DNA of 64,000 bases from UBA5793 sp040255465 (GTDB taxonomy: Bacteria > Planctomycetota > Phycisphaerae > Phycisphaerales > UBA5793): assembly GCA_040255465.1 (NCBI GenBank), contig JBDZVA010000004.1:321224-385223 (forward strand), given 5' to 3'. Shown here piece after piece: positions 20,028-29,186 of this stretch. The first letter of the stretch is position 1. Each line of letters begins with the position of its first letter. The position numbers and the translations under genes were made by a program. Below the pieces are notes generated by a model. The model made no database searches. It was not told the origin of the DNA and saw only the letters and a program-made list of their open reading frames with translations.

Positions 20028-21731
20028 ATGGATCGCCCACCATCTCAGCCCTCCGCCTCGCTCCGGCCCTGGCCGACGATTCTGCTGCTGCTCCTGTGCG
20101 CGGCGCTCTACCTGCCCGGCGTGTTCGCGCTTCCGGTGGTCGATCGGGATGAAGCTCGTTTTGCCCAGGCGACACGGCAGATGGTCGATTCGGGTGATCT
20201 TGTCACGATTCGTTTTCAGGATGAGCCGCGGCACAAAAAGCCCGTGGGGATTCACTGGGCGCAGGCGGCGGCGGCCGGCGTGTTCCGTGCTGTTGCCGGT
20301 GAGCAGGCGATCTGGCCGTATCGCGTGCCTTCGGTGATCGGGGCGACGATTGCCGTCTGGCTGCTCTACGTTTTTCTTCGTTCGCTGGTCGGTGAAGGCG
20401 CCGCTCTGCTGGGCGGGGCGCTGCTGGCATCGAGTCTGCTGCTGACGGCCGAGGCGCATCTTGCGACGACTGATGCGCTGCTGCTCGCAACGGTGGTGGC
20501 TTCGCAGGGTTCGCTGATGCGCCGTCTGTTGCGGCCTGCGGAGCATCCGTTGGCGTTTTCGCTGCTCTTCTGGATGGCGCAGGCGATTGGCGTACTCATC
20601 AAGGGGCCGATCGCTCCGCTGGTTTCGATCATGACGCTCATCTCGTGGAGGTTGAGCGGTTCGCGGTTTCGACCGCTGTCGCTCCTGCATGCGTGGCTTG
20701 GCGTTCCGGTGGCGCTGCTCATGGTCCTGCCGTGGATGATTGCGGTGTCGCGCGCCACGGGCGGCTCGTTCTTTGCTGATGCGCTTGCGGGCGACCTCTT
20801 TCCCAAACTCATCTCCGGTCAGGAGTCGCATGGTTTTCCGCCCGGCTATTACCTGCTGCTGGTGACGGTTACTTTCTGGCCCGGCTCGCTGCTGGCTGGC
20901 TTTGCGTTCATTCGGGCCTGGCGGCGGAAGGGCGATGCGCTCACGCGGTTTCTGCTGGCCTGGCTCGTTCCGATGTGGATCGTGTTTGAGTTGGTCCCAA
21001 CCAAATTGCCGCATTACGTGCTGCCGCTGTATCCCGCGCTCGCGGCACTCACGGCCATGCAGGCGGTGCGATGGACGACGCTGGGTGGAAGTGAGCGCGT
21101 CGATCTCCCGCACCGACGATCGCTGGCGATCGGCTGGGGGATCTGGTCACTGGTGACGCTGGCGCTTGCCGCGTTGATTGTGGCATTGCCGCTGGTCCTT
21201 GATGGACGCTTTGAGCCGTGGTCGCTGCTGCCGGCGGCGGGCGGGCTGATTTGTGCCGGCGTGGCCTTTGCCATTATTCGACGACTCGACGCGGCCGGTG
21301 CGATACTGGCGGCGCTGGCGCTGGGTAGTGTGCTGGTGGTGGCGCCGGCGCTGGCGCTGGTGCTTCCTCGGATTGATGCCCTGTGGCCGACGCGCTCGGT
21401 GGTTCGACTCCTTGAGTCGGGTGGGCAAGCGGAGTCGGTGACGGGGCGGCCGTGGGCGGCCGTGGGCGATCACGAGCCGAGCCTGGTTTTTGCGCTGGGC
21501 GTGGAGACGCGGCTGCTGGGCCCGGTTCGCGCTGCCGAGGCTCTTGCCGCGGGACAGGTCTGCGGCGTCATCATCGAGCGCGGCGCGCTGAAGGTGTTTG
21601 AGGACCGCGCGCGTGAGTTGGAGTTGCCACTGGAGACGATTGGCGCGGTGCGCGGGGTGCTGATCTCAAAGGGTCAGCGGGTCGAGTTGGATGTCGTGAA
21701 GCGAGCGGGTTTTCAGCGCGGCGAGCCTTAA
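20028..21731 (+). CDS. ArnT-like/PMT-family glycosyltransferase
   Basis: A 567-residue polytopic membrane protein of the GT-C fold. The first extracytoplasmic loop has VVDRDEARFAQATRQM and later 'FQDEPRHKKPVGIHWAQA', characteristic of ArnT/PMT_2 transferases that use polyprenyl-phosphate sugars. About 10-12 hydrophobic segments follow, and a soluble C-terminal domain ends the protein. Probable role: adding a sugar to lipid A or another envelope lipid or protein. The start at 20028 gives a short basic N-terminus before the first helix. The 3' end overlaps the convergent membrane-protein gene by 4 bp. Confidence 0.85.
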   Translation: MDRPPSQPSASLRPWPTILLLLLCAALYLPGVFALPVVDRDEARFAQATRQMVDSGDLVTIRFQDEPRHKKPVGIHWAQAAAAGVFRAVAGEQAIWPYRVPSVIGATIAVWLLYVFLRSLVGEGAALLGGALLASSLLLTAEAHLATTDALLLATVVASQGSLMRRLLRPAEHPLAFSLLFWMAQAIGVLIKGPIAPLVSIMTLISWRLSGSRFRPLSLLHAWLGVPVALLMVLPWMIAVSRATGGSFFADALAGDLFPKLISGQESHGFPPGYYLLLVTVTFWPGSLLAGFAFIRAWRRKGDALTRFLLAWLVPMWIVFELVPTKLPHYVLPLYPALAALTAMQAVRWTTLGGSERVDLPHRRSLAIGWGIWSLVTLALAALIVALPLVLDGRFEPWSLLPAAGGLICAGVAFAIIRRLDAAGAILAALALGSVLVVAPALALVLPRIDALWPTRSVVRLLESGGQAESVTGRPWAAVGDHEPSLVFALGVETRLLGPVRAAEALAAGQVCGVIIERGALKVFEDRARELELPLETIGAVRGVLISKGQRVELDVVKRAGFQRGEP

Positions 21732-22456
21732 GTTGCCGCCGATTGTTGCTGTGCGGGCGGCCTGGAGACGGGCCAGAGCATGAGCCCGATCCACGCGAGC
21801 ATCGCGGCCGCGGTAATGAGAACGATGCGCTGCCACGCCTGCGGCTCGATGCCGATCGAAGTGCGGCCGATGTGCATCCAGATCGTGGTGACGGGCGACC
21901 AGTGAAGCCATGCACTCTCAGTGACATCTTCGAGTGTGCTGGACGCCCAGGCCGCGAGCGGGGCCGCCACTGAGACGAACACGCACACGAACATCATGAC
22001 GGCGCGATGCCGCCGCCCGGCGCCCATGGTTCCAATCGCGATGAACGCGGCATAGAGCAGGCCCCAGGCGAAGATGGTCAGGTCGATGAGCAGCACGTCC
22101 ATGGCCGACCATTGCGTGGGCACGCGCATGGGCCAGAGCAGCACCTGGAGGGTGGCGAAGACGGCGAGCCAGTCGAGCAGGGGGAGCAGGCGGGGGGTGT
22201 GGGCCGGCCGCATGACGAGGCGATAGAGCGGCCAGATGATGGTGATGCCGAGCATGACGCTGAACATCATGCGTTTGGAGGCGGTGAGGTAGGTGGCGAT
22301 CGATGCCTGCAGCCACCACCGCCAGCCGAACGCCATGACCCACGACGCGAGGAGCCACAGCGACCACCAGAGCAACAGGGCGCGCGGCAGACGAACATGT
22401 CGAGGGAGAATCACGGGGGAGTTTAGGTCGATGGGAGTGCAGTTGAGAGATGGCAT
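21728..22456 (-). CDS. Polytopic membrane protein of unknown function
   Basis: 242 residues with about six hydrophobic helices, e.g. LLLWWSLWLLASWVMAFGW, 'LLDWLAVFATLQVLLWPM' and 'IVLITAAAMLAWIGLMLWPV'. It is rich in Trp. The ATG at 22456 is preferred because the frame above it lacks membrane-protein character and crosses the 53-bp repeat. No family recognised. Its stop overlaps that of the ArnT-like gene on the other strand. Confidence 0.65.
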   Translation of the reverse strand: MPSLNCTPIDLNSPVILPRHVRLPRALLLWWSLWLLASWVMAFGWRWWLQASIATYLTASKRMMFSVMLGITIIWPLYRLVMRPAHTPRLLPLLDWLAVFATLQVLLWPMRVPTQWSAMDVLLIDLTIFAWGLLYAAFIAIGTMGAGRRHRAVMMFVCVFVSVAAPLAAWASSTLEDVTESAWLHWSPVTTIWMHIGRTSIGIEPQAWQRIVLITAAAMLAWIGLMLWPVSRPPAQQQSAAT

Positions 22457-22490
22457 GATCGTGTGGCGGGGTGAACCAGACTGACGCGTA

Positions 22491-22543
22491 AGCGAAGAGG
22501 TTGAGTTCGAAAGGGAGTTCGTCCTCGCTGGCGCGTCGGTCTG
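22491..22543 (+). repeat. 53-bp dispersed repeat, copy 2
   Basis: Matches the reverse complement of 11345-11397 at 51 of 53 positions. It lies in the 190-bp gap between two minus-strand membrane-protein genes. Confidence 0.75.
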
Positions 22544-22647
22544 ATTATGCGAATCGAAGGAGAGATTCACCACGCAGTCACACAGGGCGGTTGCATCCTC
22601 GCGCCGGCATGCCGCGTTGAGGCGGCATGCCTCGAGCTGCGTCGCCG

Positions 22648-23304
22648 CTAGACGGCGCGTGGTGGCGCGTAGGGGGCGGCTGATGGCTCGGTGAAGTTGG
22701 TTGCATAGGCGGCGGCAATACGCGTGATCATGGCCAGGGCGACGACGGTCAGGATCACATCGATTCCGTCCGAGATGATGTAGATCATCGCGGACATCGC
22801 ATAATCGCTCGCGTCCTCGGCGCGCAGGACCAGCCTGAAGGCAATTCGCGAGAGGAGGTTTGAAATGATCCACAGGGCCCACCACCATCCGACGATCGCG
22901 TATGAATGGTCTTCGTCCTGGTGGCTCACGGTCCAGAGCTCCTTCATCACCTGGTAGGGCTTGAACAGGTTGGCGATGGGAACGAAGTACCACCCGACAG
23001 ACCAGCCGGGCGTGAAGTGCATTGGTTCTGCGGACAGGGCGCGGAGGTTCTTGTTGCTTCTGTAGATCCACATCAGAAACGTGATGCCGGTCGCGATGGA
23101 GAGGACAAGCTGAACCAGGCCGACGAGGGCGACCACGGCGTCGGAAGTGAGGATGACTTCATTCGCATGCACCTCCAGCGGGAGAGTCGAATAGGAGTAG
23201 TAGTCGTAGCAACCGGCGAGAACGGCGATGATCGTGACGCCGATGGTGATCGCCAGAAAGACGCGCAGTGTGGTTGTCAGCGTGCCGAGTGGTTTCAGTT
23301 CCAT
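22648..23304 (-). CDS. DUF4328 membrane protein
   Basis: 218 residues. The segment FLMWIYRSNKNLRAL followed by 'FTPGWSVGWYFVPIANLFKP' and YQVMKELWTVS is the hallmark of the DUF4328 family of small membrane proteins. About five transmembrane segments are visible. The ATG at 23304 follows GCAGGAGACGAC. Function of the family is unknown. It is separated from its neighbours by gaps of 190 and 343 bp. Confidence 0.85.
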   Translation of the reverse strand: MELKPLGTLTTTLRVFLAITIGVTIIAVLAGCYDYYSYSTLPLEVHANEVILTSDAVVALVGLVQLVLSIATGITFLMWIYRSNKNLRALSAEPMHFTPGWSVGWYFVPIANLFKPYQVMKELWTVSHQDEDHSYAIVGWWWALWIISNLLSRIAFRLVLRAEDASDYAMSAMIYIISDGIDVILTVVALAMITRIAAAYATNFTEPSAAPYAPPRAV

Positions 23305-23647
23305 TGTCGTCTCCTGCGGAGGGCGACAGCTCGATGGAGCCGCCTCGTGCCTGCGAGTCTGCAGTTGGAGATGTGGGCGCCGTTCATGGTCGTCCTCACA
23401 TCGGTGTGGCCGAGTCACTTATCAGCGGTGCGGTCATCATACCCGCGTCCGAAGAGCAAGGTGGCGGCCGAACGGCGCAATGGAGACGACTATTAACACG
23501 AATGATGCGGGCGGCTCATGCGGATCTCTATCGGCGCCGGGGATAACAGGGCGAGAGAAAAGGCATGGACGCCCGCCTTCGCCGGGATGAGAAGAGGTGG
23601 CGAGAGGCACGCGCGTGCTGACGGAATCGGCTCATCGAGCCCCATCC
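23305..23647. other. 343-bp intergenic stretch
   Basis: No gene is seen between the DUF4328 gene and the pseudopilin gene. On the minus strand a TATGAT hexamer occurs in the leader of the DUF4328 gene, but without a convincing -35 at proper spacing. Near 23565-23590 is the common GCCCGCCTTCGCCGGGATGA-type intergenic motif. Confidence 0.4.
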
Positions 23648-24196
23648 TCACTGCGCGTTGAGGAATCCCATTTCAGCGTCGATCGTAATAATCGTTTGCG
23701 ATGAGCCGCGCGAGAGGGTGATGATGGCATCGGTGCTCTGGCTGAGGCGGCCGTAGGCGTCGTAGGAGAATTCGTCGCCGACGATTCCGCCGCCCAGTGC
23801 GATGGCGACATCGACGGCCATGTCGGCGCGGCCGACGCCCATGGTCGTGTCGTACGGGTCGCCGTTGGACATCGTCAGGGTCGTGGCGGGATCGCTCGCG
23901 GGCGTGAGCCACCATCGGGCGGCAGCGGTGTCGAAGTGGATCGTGACATCATCGGCGGGGTCGTTGATGGCGGTGGCCTGAGCGAAGTCGAGGTCGGCAA
24001 TCATGAGCGCAGCGCCGCTCGAGACGTAGGCGGAGTCGGATGAGCCGAACATCGGGATGACCATGGACGCGGCGATCATCATGAGGATGACGGTGAGCAT
24101 CATCTCAAAGAGCGTAAAGCCGCGGCGGCCGGATGGGCTCGATCCGGCTCGATTGAACGGGCCGGGTGCTGCACTGGTTCGCGGTGTCCGGGTCAT
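23648..24196 (-). CDS. GspH/FimT-like pseudopilin
   Basis: 182 residues. A prepilin leader is evident: basic stretch then GRRGFTLFEMMLTVILMMIA, with Gly at -1, Phe at +1 and Glu at +5, the prepilin-peptidase consensus. The remainder has GspH-like beta content ('MIADLDFAQATAINDPADDV'). It would assemble at the tip of a type II secretion or type IV pilus-like pseudopilus. ATG 24196 follows GTGGAGGAA. It is the last gene of a five-gene minus-strand pseudopilin set, separated from the preceding gene by a 14-bp-stem hairpin. Confidence 0.82.
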   Translation of the reverse strand: MTRTPRTSAAPGPFNRAGSSPSGRRGFTLFEMMLTVILMMIAASMVIPMFGSSDSAYVSSGAALMIADLDFAQATAINDPADDVTIHFDTAAARWWLTPASDPATTLTMSNGDPYDTTMGVGRADMAVDVAIALGGGIVGDEFSYDAYGRLSQSTDAIITLSRGSSQTIITIDAEMGFLNAQ

Positions 24197-24246
24197 CGAC
24201 GATTCCTCCACCAAGGTCGGGGCGATCTGTTGCGGCGCTGGTCTGT

Positions 24247-24278
24247 CCGCGCGCCGGGCTCTCAAGCCCGGCGCGCGG
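24247..24278. other. Perfect 14-bp-stem hairpin between pseudopilin genes
   Basis: CCGCGCGCCGGGCT, loop CTCA, AGCCCGGCGCGCGG. A T-tract follows only on the + strand, where no gene ends. On the minus strand (direction of the operon) there is no U-run, so it may act as an mRNA stability element or partial attenuator between the PilX-like and GspH-like genes. Confidence 0.6.
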
Positions 24279-24302
24279 GCTTGTTTTTCATGTGCCGACG
24301 CG

Positions 24303-26030
24303 TTAGTTGCTTGCAATCACATCCTCAACGGGGGACTGACGATCGCGCTTGACCTTGGCGCCGTAGTGCTTCCACCAGCGACTCGCGACGCGTTTCTTGT
24401 CGCGCGGGGTCGGCGCGAACGGATCGATCGCGACGGGCGGGGGCGGCGGGCCGCCGCTGAGCAGGGCGAGGATGGATCCGAGCGTGCTGTCGTTGAGGTC
24501 GGTCAGCAGCAGGCGGATGTCATCGCGCAGATCGAGGGGCGCGGCATAGAGGGCGCTGTCGGGGTTGGTGTAGCCGAGGTTGTCATCCAGGCAGTGGTCG
24601 TAGTAGATGGCGCTCGCGTTGGCCACGACAATGCTTCTGGCGACGGCATTGCCGTACACCGCCGACTGGTTGTCGATTGACAGGTCGACCTTGGAGTGGC
24701 CATAGATGCGACCGCACACGAGGGACGTCTGGTTGATAAACCAGGACTTGATCGTGTTGTCAGACCAGAGCCACGCGGCGGCGTCATCCAGATCGAGGAG
24801 ATTGAGATCGACCGAGTTGATGGAGTTGATTCGATAGATCGTGCAGAGGCTCGGGTCGTAGTACCTGGCGAGCCCGTCTTTGGCCTGTCGGCTGCCGGGC
24901 AACTCGCTCTTTGGCAGGCCGATGATCGAGTTGTCAATGGAGACGGTGCTGCCGAGGAACAGTCGCAGGGTGACTCCGGGTCCAAGTTCGAGAACGGAGC
25001 CGTTGAACACGTTGAACGCGCCCTGAACGACGAGGTCGAGGCTGCCGTTCTGGATGCTCAGGACGCCGCCGTTGTTGATGCTGAGTGGTCCGGAGATGCC
25101 GACGGTGCGATGTCCGCCGCCGAGGTCCACGGTGAGCACGGCCCCGTCGACAGTGAGGCTGGTGTGGCGACGGTCGCTGTTGCGGAAGATGGTGGTGTCA
25201 GAGGTAACGTTCGGGCCGCGCGGCGAGGCCCACTTGATGGCGCTGAAATCCGGAGTGGGCGGCGCGGGCAGCAGGACGGGTTCGGTCTTGGAGGTGCTGC
25301 CGCGACGGATCGGAGCCGGGCCGTTTCGCGCATCGGTGATCGTCCCGAGGGGCGCGGAGGTCATGAGGTAGCCGATCGCATCAGGCGCGCATGTTGAGTC
25401 TGCGATCCGGATGGCGCCGGCGGTGGTCGCGTTGGTGCCGATCTTCACGGGCAGGCCGATACTCGCATCGGGGCTGGCGGGCCATCGCGCGATCCAGCCG
25501 CTCATCACATCGATCGAGGCGGCGCCGAAGGCGGCGAACTCGCTGAGGTCGACGTCGACGTTCGTCTCCGCGACACTGGGTCGAGGGGCGTGGACCTGCA
25601 TGCCCACGAACTGCTTCATGCTGCCGGAAGTTCCCTTGGAAACGATGACGGGGTATTCGCAGGTGCTGTCCGGATTGCTTCCCTGGCTGTCCTTGACGAC
25701 GATGGTCACGCTGCCGCGACCAACCGGCAGGTTGCTCACGAGGACGCCGCCGGCCTGGGCGGTGCGCCAGTCGAAGGTCTCGCACTCCATGATGGCGGTG
25801 GCGAGGTCGGCGCCGGAGTCGGCGATGTAACGGGCTTCGATTCCCGAGTTGACGTTGCCGACGATCTGCGGCGCGTTGAGCTGGCTGGCGATATACGCCG
25901 AGCCGATCACCGCGGCGGCGGCGACGGCGACCATCACGAGGACGATGGCCACGCCGCGACGTCGGAGCGTACCGGGGCGGGCGTAGAGCGTCGGATTGGA
26001 AAGGCGCAATGGGGGCTTGCCTGGCTTCAT
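24303..26030 (-). CDS. PilX/GspK-like pilus-assembly membrane protein, copy 2
   Basis: 575 residues. The N-terminus has a basic stretch RRRGVAIVLVMVAVAAAAVIGSAYIASQ-type membrane helix, as in PilX/GspK minor pilins, followed by 'SGIEARYIADSGADLATAIM' and a long beta-rich region with repeated hydrophobic/Asn/Gly periodicity (~300-400) like a beta-helix. It ends in a basic tail after a Pro-rich linker (GGPPPPPVAIDP). It is a paralogue of the neighbouring 576-residue protein, with many identical blocks throughout. Probably a large tip-associated pseudopilin subunit; a direct role is not established. Confidence 0.72.
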   Translation of the reverse strand: MKPGKPPLRLSNPTLYARPGTLRRRGVAIVLVMVAVAAAAVIGSAYIASQLNAPQIVGNVNSGIEARYIADSGADLATAIMECETFDWRTAQAGGVLVSNLPVGRGSVTIVVKDSQGSNPDSTCEYPVIVSKGTSGSMKQFVGMQVHAPRPSVAETNVDVDLSEFAAFGAASIDVMSGWIARWPASPDASIGLPVKIGTNATTAGAIRIADSTCAPDAIGYLMTSAPLGTITDARNGPAPIRRGSTSKTEPVLLPAPPTPDFSAIKWASPRGPNVTSDTTIFRNSDRRHTSLTVDGAVLTVDLGGGHRTVGISGPLSINNGGVLSIQNGSLDLVVQGAFNVFNGSVLELGPGVTLRLFLGSTVSIDNSIIGLPKSELPGSRQAKDGLARYYDPSLCTIYRINSINSVDLNLLDLDDAAAWLWSDNTIKSWFINQTSLVCGRIYGHSKVDLSIDNQSAVYGNAVARSIVVANASAIYYDHCLDDNLGYTNPDSALYAAPLDLRDDIRLLLTDLNDSTLGSILALLSGGPPPPPVAIDPFAPTPRDKKRVASRWWKHYGAKVKRDRQSPVEDVIASN

Positions 26031-26111
26031 GACGATTGCTCCTTGTGCGTCTTGGAACTTGGAGTGGTTCGGTCGATGCGTCCTACAGGAATCGCCGTCG
26101 ATGGCGACGTA

Positions 26112-27842
26112 TCAGTTCTGTCCGTTCTGAATGACCTCCTCGACCGCGGATGCGCGGTCTCGCTTGACCTCAACGCCATATCGCTTCCACCAGCGATTGG
26201 CCACGCGCTTCTTGTCGCGTGGGGTGGGCGCGGAGGGATCGATGGCTACGGGCGGCGGCGGCGGGCCGCCGCTGAGCAGGGCGAGAATGGATCCGAGTGT
26301 GCTGTTGTTGAGGTCGGTCAGCAGCAGGCGGATGTCATCGCGCAGATCGAGCGGCGCGGCGTAGAGCGCACCGTCGGGATTGGTGTAGCCGAGTTGCTCA
26401 TCGAGGCAGTGGTCGTAGTAGATGGCGCTGTTGCCGGCCACGACGATGTTTTTGGCGACGGCGTTTCCGAAGATGGCCGAGTTGTTATCGACGGAGAGAG
26501 AGACCTTGTTGGGGCCGTAGATGCGGCCGCAGACGAAGGAGTTTGGACTGATGAGCCAGGACTTGACGGTGTTGTCGCTCCACACCCAGGCGGCGGCGTT
26601 ATCGGCGTCCAGAGGAGTCGGGTCGACCGAGTTGATGGAAGTGATGCGGTAGATTGTGCACTGCGCCGGGTCGTAGTAGTCAGCGAGTCCCTTGCGTGCG
26701 TCAAGGGGGGCGCTCAGTACGCTGACGGGCAATCCGAGAACGGAACTGTCCACATAGATGGTTCCGCCCGCGTACACGGTCAGGCTGGCGCCGGGAGCGA
26801 TTTCAATGGCCGAGTTGCTCCACAGGCTGAACTGCCCCAGCACCACGAGATTGAGGTGGCCGTTGGTCACGCGAAGGACACCGTTGTTTTGAATGGTCAA
26901 AGCGCTGCTCATCGCCATGGTGCGCGAAGCGCCGCCGAGGTCAAGAGTCAAGTCACCTCCATTGATGGTGATAAAGGTGTACCGGCGGTCAGCGACCGGG
27001 GTCATCGTCATGACAGAGTTGATGTTGACATTGAGCTTGGTGGCCCAAAGCAGGTTGCTCAAGTCTGGCGTGGGCGGTGCGGGGAGAATCACGGTTTCGG
27101 TCTTCGAAAAGTCAATGCGACGGATGGGTGCGGGGCCGTTGGTGGCGTCGGTGATGGTTCCCGCGGCGGCGGATTGCATGACATATCCGACCGTATCAGG
27201 CGCGGCGGCAGCGTCCTTGATTCTGAGCGAGCCGGCGGTGATGGCGTTGGTCCCCACCTTGACCGGCAGGCCCACGTCAGCCATAGGGCTGGCGGGCCAG
27301 CGCGCGATCCAGCCGCTGACGACGTCGATCGACTGGGCGCCGAAGGCGGCGAACTCGCTGAGGTCGACATCGACGTTCTGCTGCGCCACACTGGGTCGAG
27401 GGGTGCGGACCTGCATGCCAACGGTCTGCTTCATGCCGCGGGAGGCGCCCCTCGAGACGACGACGGGGTACTCGCAGGTGCTGTCCGGATTGGCGCCCGA
27501 AACATCCTTGACGAGGATGGTTACGTTGCCATTGCCCAGAGGCAGGTTGTTTACGAGGACGCCTGCGGCCTGCGCCGTGCGCCAGTCAAAGGTCTCGCAC
27601 TCCATGATGGCGGTCGCCAGATCGGCGCCGGAATCCGCGATGTAGCGGGCCTCGATGCCCGCGTTGACATTGCCGACGATCTGCGGCGCGTTGAGCTGGC
27701 TGGCGACGTACGCCGAGCCGATCACCGCGGCGGCGGCGACGGCGACAATCACGAGGACGATGGCGACGCCGCGATGGCTTCGCGCGGAAGTCGGCATGCT
27801 GTTCCACAGACAATGATGGAGGTCTGTTTCACGCGGGTTCAT
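26112..27842 (-). CDS. PilX/GspK-like pilus-assembly membrane protein, copy 1
   Basis: 576 residues, colinear with the downstream 575-residue protein. Both share the N-terminal helix (HRGVAIVLVIVAVAAAAVIG), 'MECETFDWRTAQ', 'FAAFGAQSIDVVSGWIARWP', the beta-repeat region and the C-terminal 'TPRDKKRVANRWWKRYG'. The ATG overlaps the stop of the upstream PilW-like gene by 4 bp, so the two are translationally coupled. The pair most likely arose by tandem duplication. A full prepilin cleavage motif is not evident, as is usual for PilX-like proteins annotated in planctomycetes. Confidence 0.72.
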   Translation of the reverse strand: MNPRETDLHHCLWNSMPTSARSHRGVAIVLVIVAVAAAAVIGSAYVASQLNAPQIVGNVNAGIEARYIADSGADLATAIMECETFDWRTAQAAGVLVNNLPLGNGNVTILVKDVSGANPDSTCEYPVVVSRGASRGMKQTVGMQVRTPRPSVAQQNVDVDLSEFAAFGAQSIDVVSGWIARWPASPMADVGLPVKVGTNAITAGSLRIKDAAAAPDTVGYVMQSAAAGTITDATNGPAPIRRIDFSKTETVILPAPPTPDLSNLLWATKLNVNINSVMTMTPVADRRYTFITINGGDLTLDLGGASRTMAMSSALTIQNNGVLRVTNGHLNLVVLGQFSLWSNSAIEIAPGASLTVYAGGTIYVDSSVLGLPVSVLSAPLDARKGLADYYDPAQCTIYRITSINSVDPTPLDADNAAAWVWSDNTVKSWLISPNSFVCGRIYGPNKVSLSVDNNSAIFGNAVAKNIVVAGNSAIYYDHCLDEQLGYTNPDGALYAAPLDLRDDIRLLLTDLNNSTLGSILALLSGGPPPPPVAIDPSAPTPRDKKRVANRWWKRYGVEVKRDRASAVEEVIQNGQN

Positions 27843-28489
27843 GATGCGGGTTCCTCGAGTTGGCGGATGCTCGCGGCGGTGATGATGGTCTCGCCGCCCA
27901 CTTCGGGCAGGAAGACAACCTGCGCGGTCACGATCTTCTTGGACTGCGTCGAACCGGTGCTGTGCGAGATGGTCAACGAGGCCACCTGGTCACAGAGTCG
28001 AGTCTTTTCGGTGTAACCCAGCGCCTGCATCGTGGCCAGTGCGGCCCACCAGTCGGCGCCGGCGACGGGCACTTCGACATCGAGCGTGTCGCGCTCGACC
28101 TGGGACATGGAGTCGGGAAACTTGACGTAGTGCGCCACCACGGTGTTCGTGCCCGCTTCGCGCTCGATCCAGCGGATTTCCGTCAGGTGGACCGTGTCAC
28201 TCACGCGCGAATCTTCGAGCCAGATCACGATCGACTCGGGCTTGGCGGTGCTGTCAAGGACACACAGGCTCGGGGTGATGAAACTGCCCAGGCGCACGTC
28301 CAGAGCCTGGCCGCGCACGATGGTTTCGCGGCTGTAGCGATCCGCCTCCACGGACCGGGCGACGGCGGTGATCATGCCTCCCATGGTCACGGCGATGAGC
28401 GAGGTGATGAGGATGGAGATCATGAACTCGAGCAGCGTCAGGCCGCGACGAGACACGAGCGGATGATGTTGCGTGTCTGGCTTGTTCAT
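27839..28489 (-). CDS. PilW/GspJ-like prepilin
   Basis: 216 residues starting with a short basic leader and SRRGLTLLEFMISILITSLI, a type III signal with Glu at +5. The rest is consistent with GspJ/PilW minor pseudopilins. It overlaps genes on both sides by 4 bp (28486-28489 and 27839-27842), so the three are tightly coupled. Likely a structural component of the pseudopilus complex with the GspI- and GspK-like partners. Confidence 0.82.
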   Translation of the reverse strand: MNKPDTQHHPLVSRRGLTLLEFMISILITSLIAVTMGGMITAVARSVEADRYSRETIVRGQALDVRLGSFITPSLCVLDSTAKPESIVIWLEDSRVSDTVHLTEIRWIEREAGTNTVVAHYVKFPDSMSQVERDTLDVEVPVAGADWWAALATMQALGYTEKTRLCDQVASLTISHSTGSTQSKKIVTAQVVFLPEVGGETIITAASIRQLEEPAS

Positions 28490-28962
28490 GACGCCGGCTC
28501 CGGGACGAATCGGGAAAGGGTCAGGATGACGCGGCCGTCCAGGTCGTAGGCTTCGACGGCGATATCCATGCCTTTGATCTTCGCGCCCAGCGCGCCGATC
28601 TCGATCATCGTCTCGACGACGACGGCGCGGCGACCGATGCGGTAGTAGGACTCGGGGTAGGGACTATCGTCGTAGGTGACCATCGAGCCCGGGGCTTCGT
28701 CGTGGTTGTCGTAGGTGATGAGGTCCGCATAGTCGGCGGCGAGGATCTCGGCCATGAGGGCTTCCGCAGCCAGGCCGGCCTGCAACTGGTCCTTGGCCTC
28801 CAGGGCGTGCTGCCGCCCGCCGCCCAGGGCCATGGCCACCGCCGTCACCGTCAGCGACATGATGACCGAGGCAACGAGCGCCTCGAGCAGCGTGAAGCCC
28901 CGGCTCTGACGGCGGACTCGGGTTGAGGGCGCGCTGAAGGTGTTATGGGTCTGACAGAGCAT
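28486..28962 (-). CDS. PilV/GspI-like prepilin
   Basis: 158 residues with a prepilin leader ending QSRGFTLLEALVASVIMSLTV, Glu at +5. It is the first gene of the pseudopilin operon. The remaining domain is short and acidic ('DYADLITYDNHDEAPG'), as in GspI/PilV. The 224-bp divergent region up to the LptF-like gene presumably holds promoters for both directions. No secretin, ATPase or prepilin peptidase is in the window. Confidence 0.82.
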   Translation of the reverse strand: MLCQTHNTFSAPSTRVRRQSRGFTLLEALVASVIMSLTVTAVAMALGGGRQHALEAKDQLQAGLAAEALMAEILAADYADLITYDNHDEAPGSMVTYDDSPYPESYYRIGRRAVVVETMIEIGALGAKIKGMDIAVEAYDLDGRVILTLSRFVPEPAS

Positions 28963-29186
28963 TGGTCTTCTCCTCCACCATTATCGAATTGAGGGGTCGA
29001 GTTCGCGGGATCTGAATGCATTCGGCGCGTGCTCCACCCCCGAATCGTGTGAACGAGCGGTATGGACCCCGCAGATTCGCGTTTGAATGGTCCGAAAAGG
29101 GGCGCGGCATCCACTCGTCTATAAAGGATTCGGCTGGAACTTGGCGTCGGGTGGGCCGGTTCGCTATCGTCTGGGCGATTCGCATT

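Noticed and set aside
20028..21731. Possible symbol arnT for the glycosyltransferase
   Set aside because: The GT-C family has many members with other substrates; no other lipid A modification genes are nearby.
25590..28016. 808-codon frame opposite the PilX-like genes
   Set aside because: Repetitive because the two PilX-like genes are duplicated; low-complexity Asp/Gly/Val composition typical of antisense frames.
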